Part shown: positions 5,180 through 5,241 of the stretch, piece by piece
Layout of the letters: each line of letters opens with the position of its first letter
How positions within the stretch are numbered: the first letter of the stretch is position 1
Made by a program: the position numbers and the translations under genes
Notes under the pieces: model-generated
The model's input: the letters and a program-made list of their open reading frames with translations, nothing else
Databases searched by the model: none
What the model was told of the DNA's origin: nothing
Source: Rhodospira sp.
GTDB taxonomy: Bacteria > Pseudomonadota > Alphaproteobacteria > Rhodospirillales > Rhodospirillaceae
Direction: 5' to 3'
Length of the DNA: 5,241 nucleotides
NCBI GenBank assembly: GCA_028277295.1
Contig: JANQGN010000398.1
Span: 1-5,241 of the forward strand

Positions 5180-5241
5180 GCGCGCGGCATCCCCTGTGCG
5201 ATCCCTGTGCGATCGGCGAAGACGGGGTCCAAGGTCCGCGT
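5176..5241 (-). CDS. Possible C-terminal end of an upstream gene (partial)
   Basis: Reading inward from the right edge on the minus strand, one frame is open for 21 codons and ends in a TGA (5178-5176) that shares two bases with the trkH GTG start, a GTGA overlap typical of coupled genes. Its first codons (ACG CGG ACC TTG GAC CCC GTC TTC GCC) have the G/C-rich third positions of real genes here. The translation, ending GIAQGMPRA, is not recognisable and does not look like the end of TrkA. At this length an open frame is easily due to chance in GC-rich DNA, so this is only a candidate. Confidence 0.35.
   Translation of the reverse strand, partial: TRTLDPVFADRTGIAQGMPRA
5193..5214. repeat. Tandem 11-bp duplication upstream of trkH
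   Basis: CCTGTGCGATC is repeated exactly at 5193-5203 and 5204-5214, ending about 14 bp before the trkH GTG start. On the minus strand the second of the two AGG(G) runs it creates is the likely ribosome site of trkH. Because 11 is not a multiple of three, gain or loss of a unit would shift the frame of any gene ending here. Confidence 0.7.

Noticed and set aside
5180..5190. ATG at 5190 (minus strand) as an alternative trkH start
   Set aside because: It is out of frame with trkH and meets a TGA after four codons; the GTG at 5179 gives the expected N-terminus.

Overview
The window is GC-rich, and its genes strongly prefer G or C at third codon positions. TrkH begins MIDLRPILLV and carries a GSTSCGIK loop, as I recall from alphaproteobacterial homologues. 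The organism is therefore probably an alphaproteobacterium, perhaps in the Rhodospirillales. That placement is inference from protein style; no marker gene is present.

Layout, left to right. (1) 1-2382, plus strand: a two-gene operon of an NAD(P)-dependent aldehyde dehydrogenase, cut by the left edge, and an iron-type alcohol dehydrogenase starting 4 bp after its stop. Together they could oxidise an alcohol to an aldehyde and on to a carboxylic acid; the substrate cannot be read from the sequence. (2) 2383-2892: a gene-free region between convergent genes. It holds a 371-bp repeat-rich block (about 2497-2867) with perfect 15-bp terminal inverted repeats, exactly abutted by 17-bp direct repeats. 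This is the architecture of a non-autonomous (MITE-like) insertion with its target duplication. Inside are a second 16-bp inverted repeat, two perfect palindromic sites and a tandem 37-bp repeat built on a dyad. (3) 2893-3324, minus strand: a complete organic hydroperoxide resistance peroxidase (ohr). (4) 3325-3718: about 390 bp without a convincing gene, holding the ohr upstream region and the trkH downstream region. (5) 3719-5179, minus strand: a complete TrkH potassium-uptake channel subunit with a GTG start. (6) 5176-5241, minus strand: possibly the last 21 codons of an upstream gene whose stop overlaps the trkH start; a tandem 11-bp duplication lies in it.

The four clear genes are known families with intact active-site or filter residues, and I see no new multi-gene system. 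The most unusual content is the insertion-like block. It appears to have landed in the short terminator region between the alcohol dehydrogenase and ohr, and to have duplicated part of it, so that a terminator hairpin is rebuilt on the right side.
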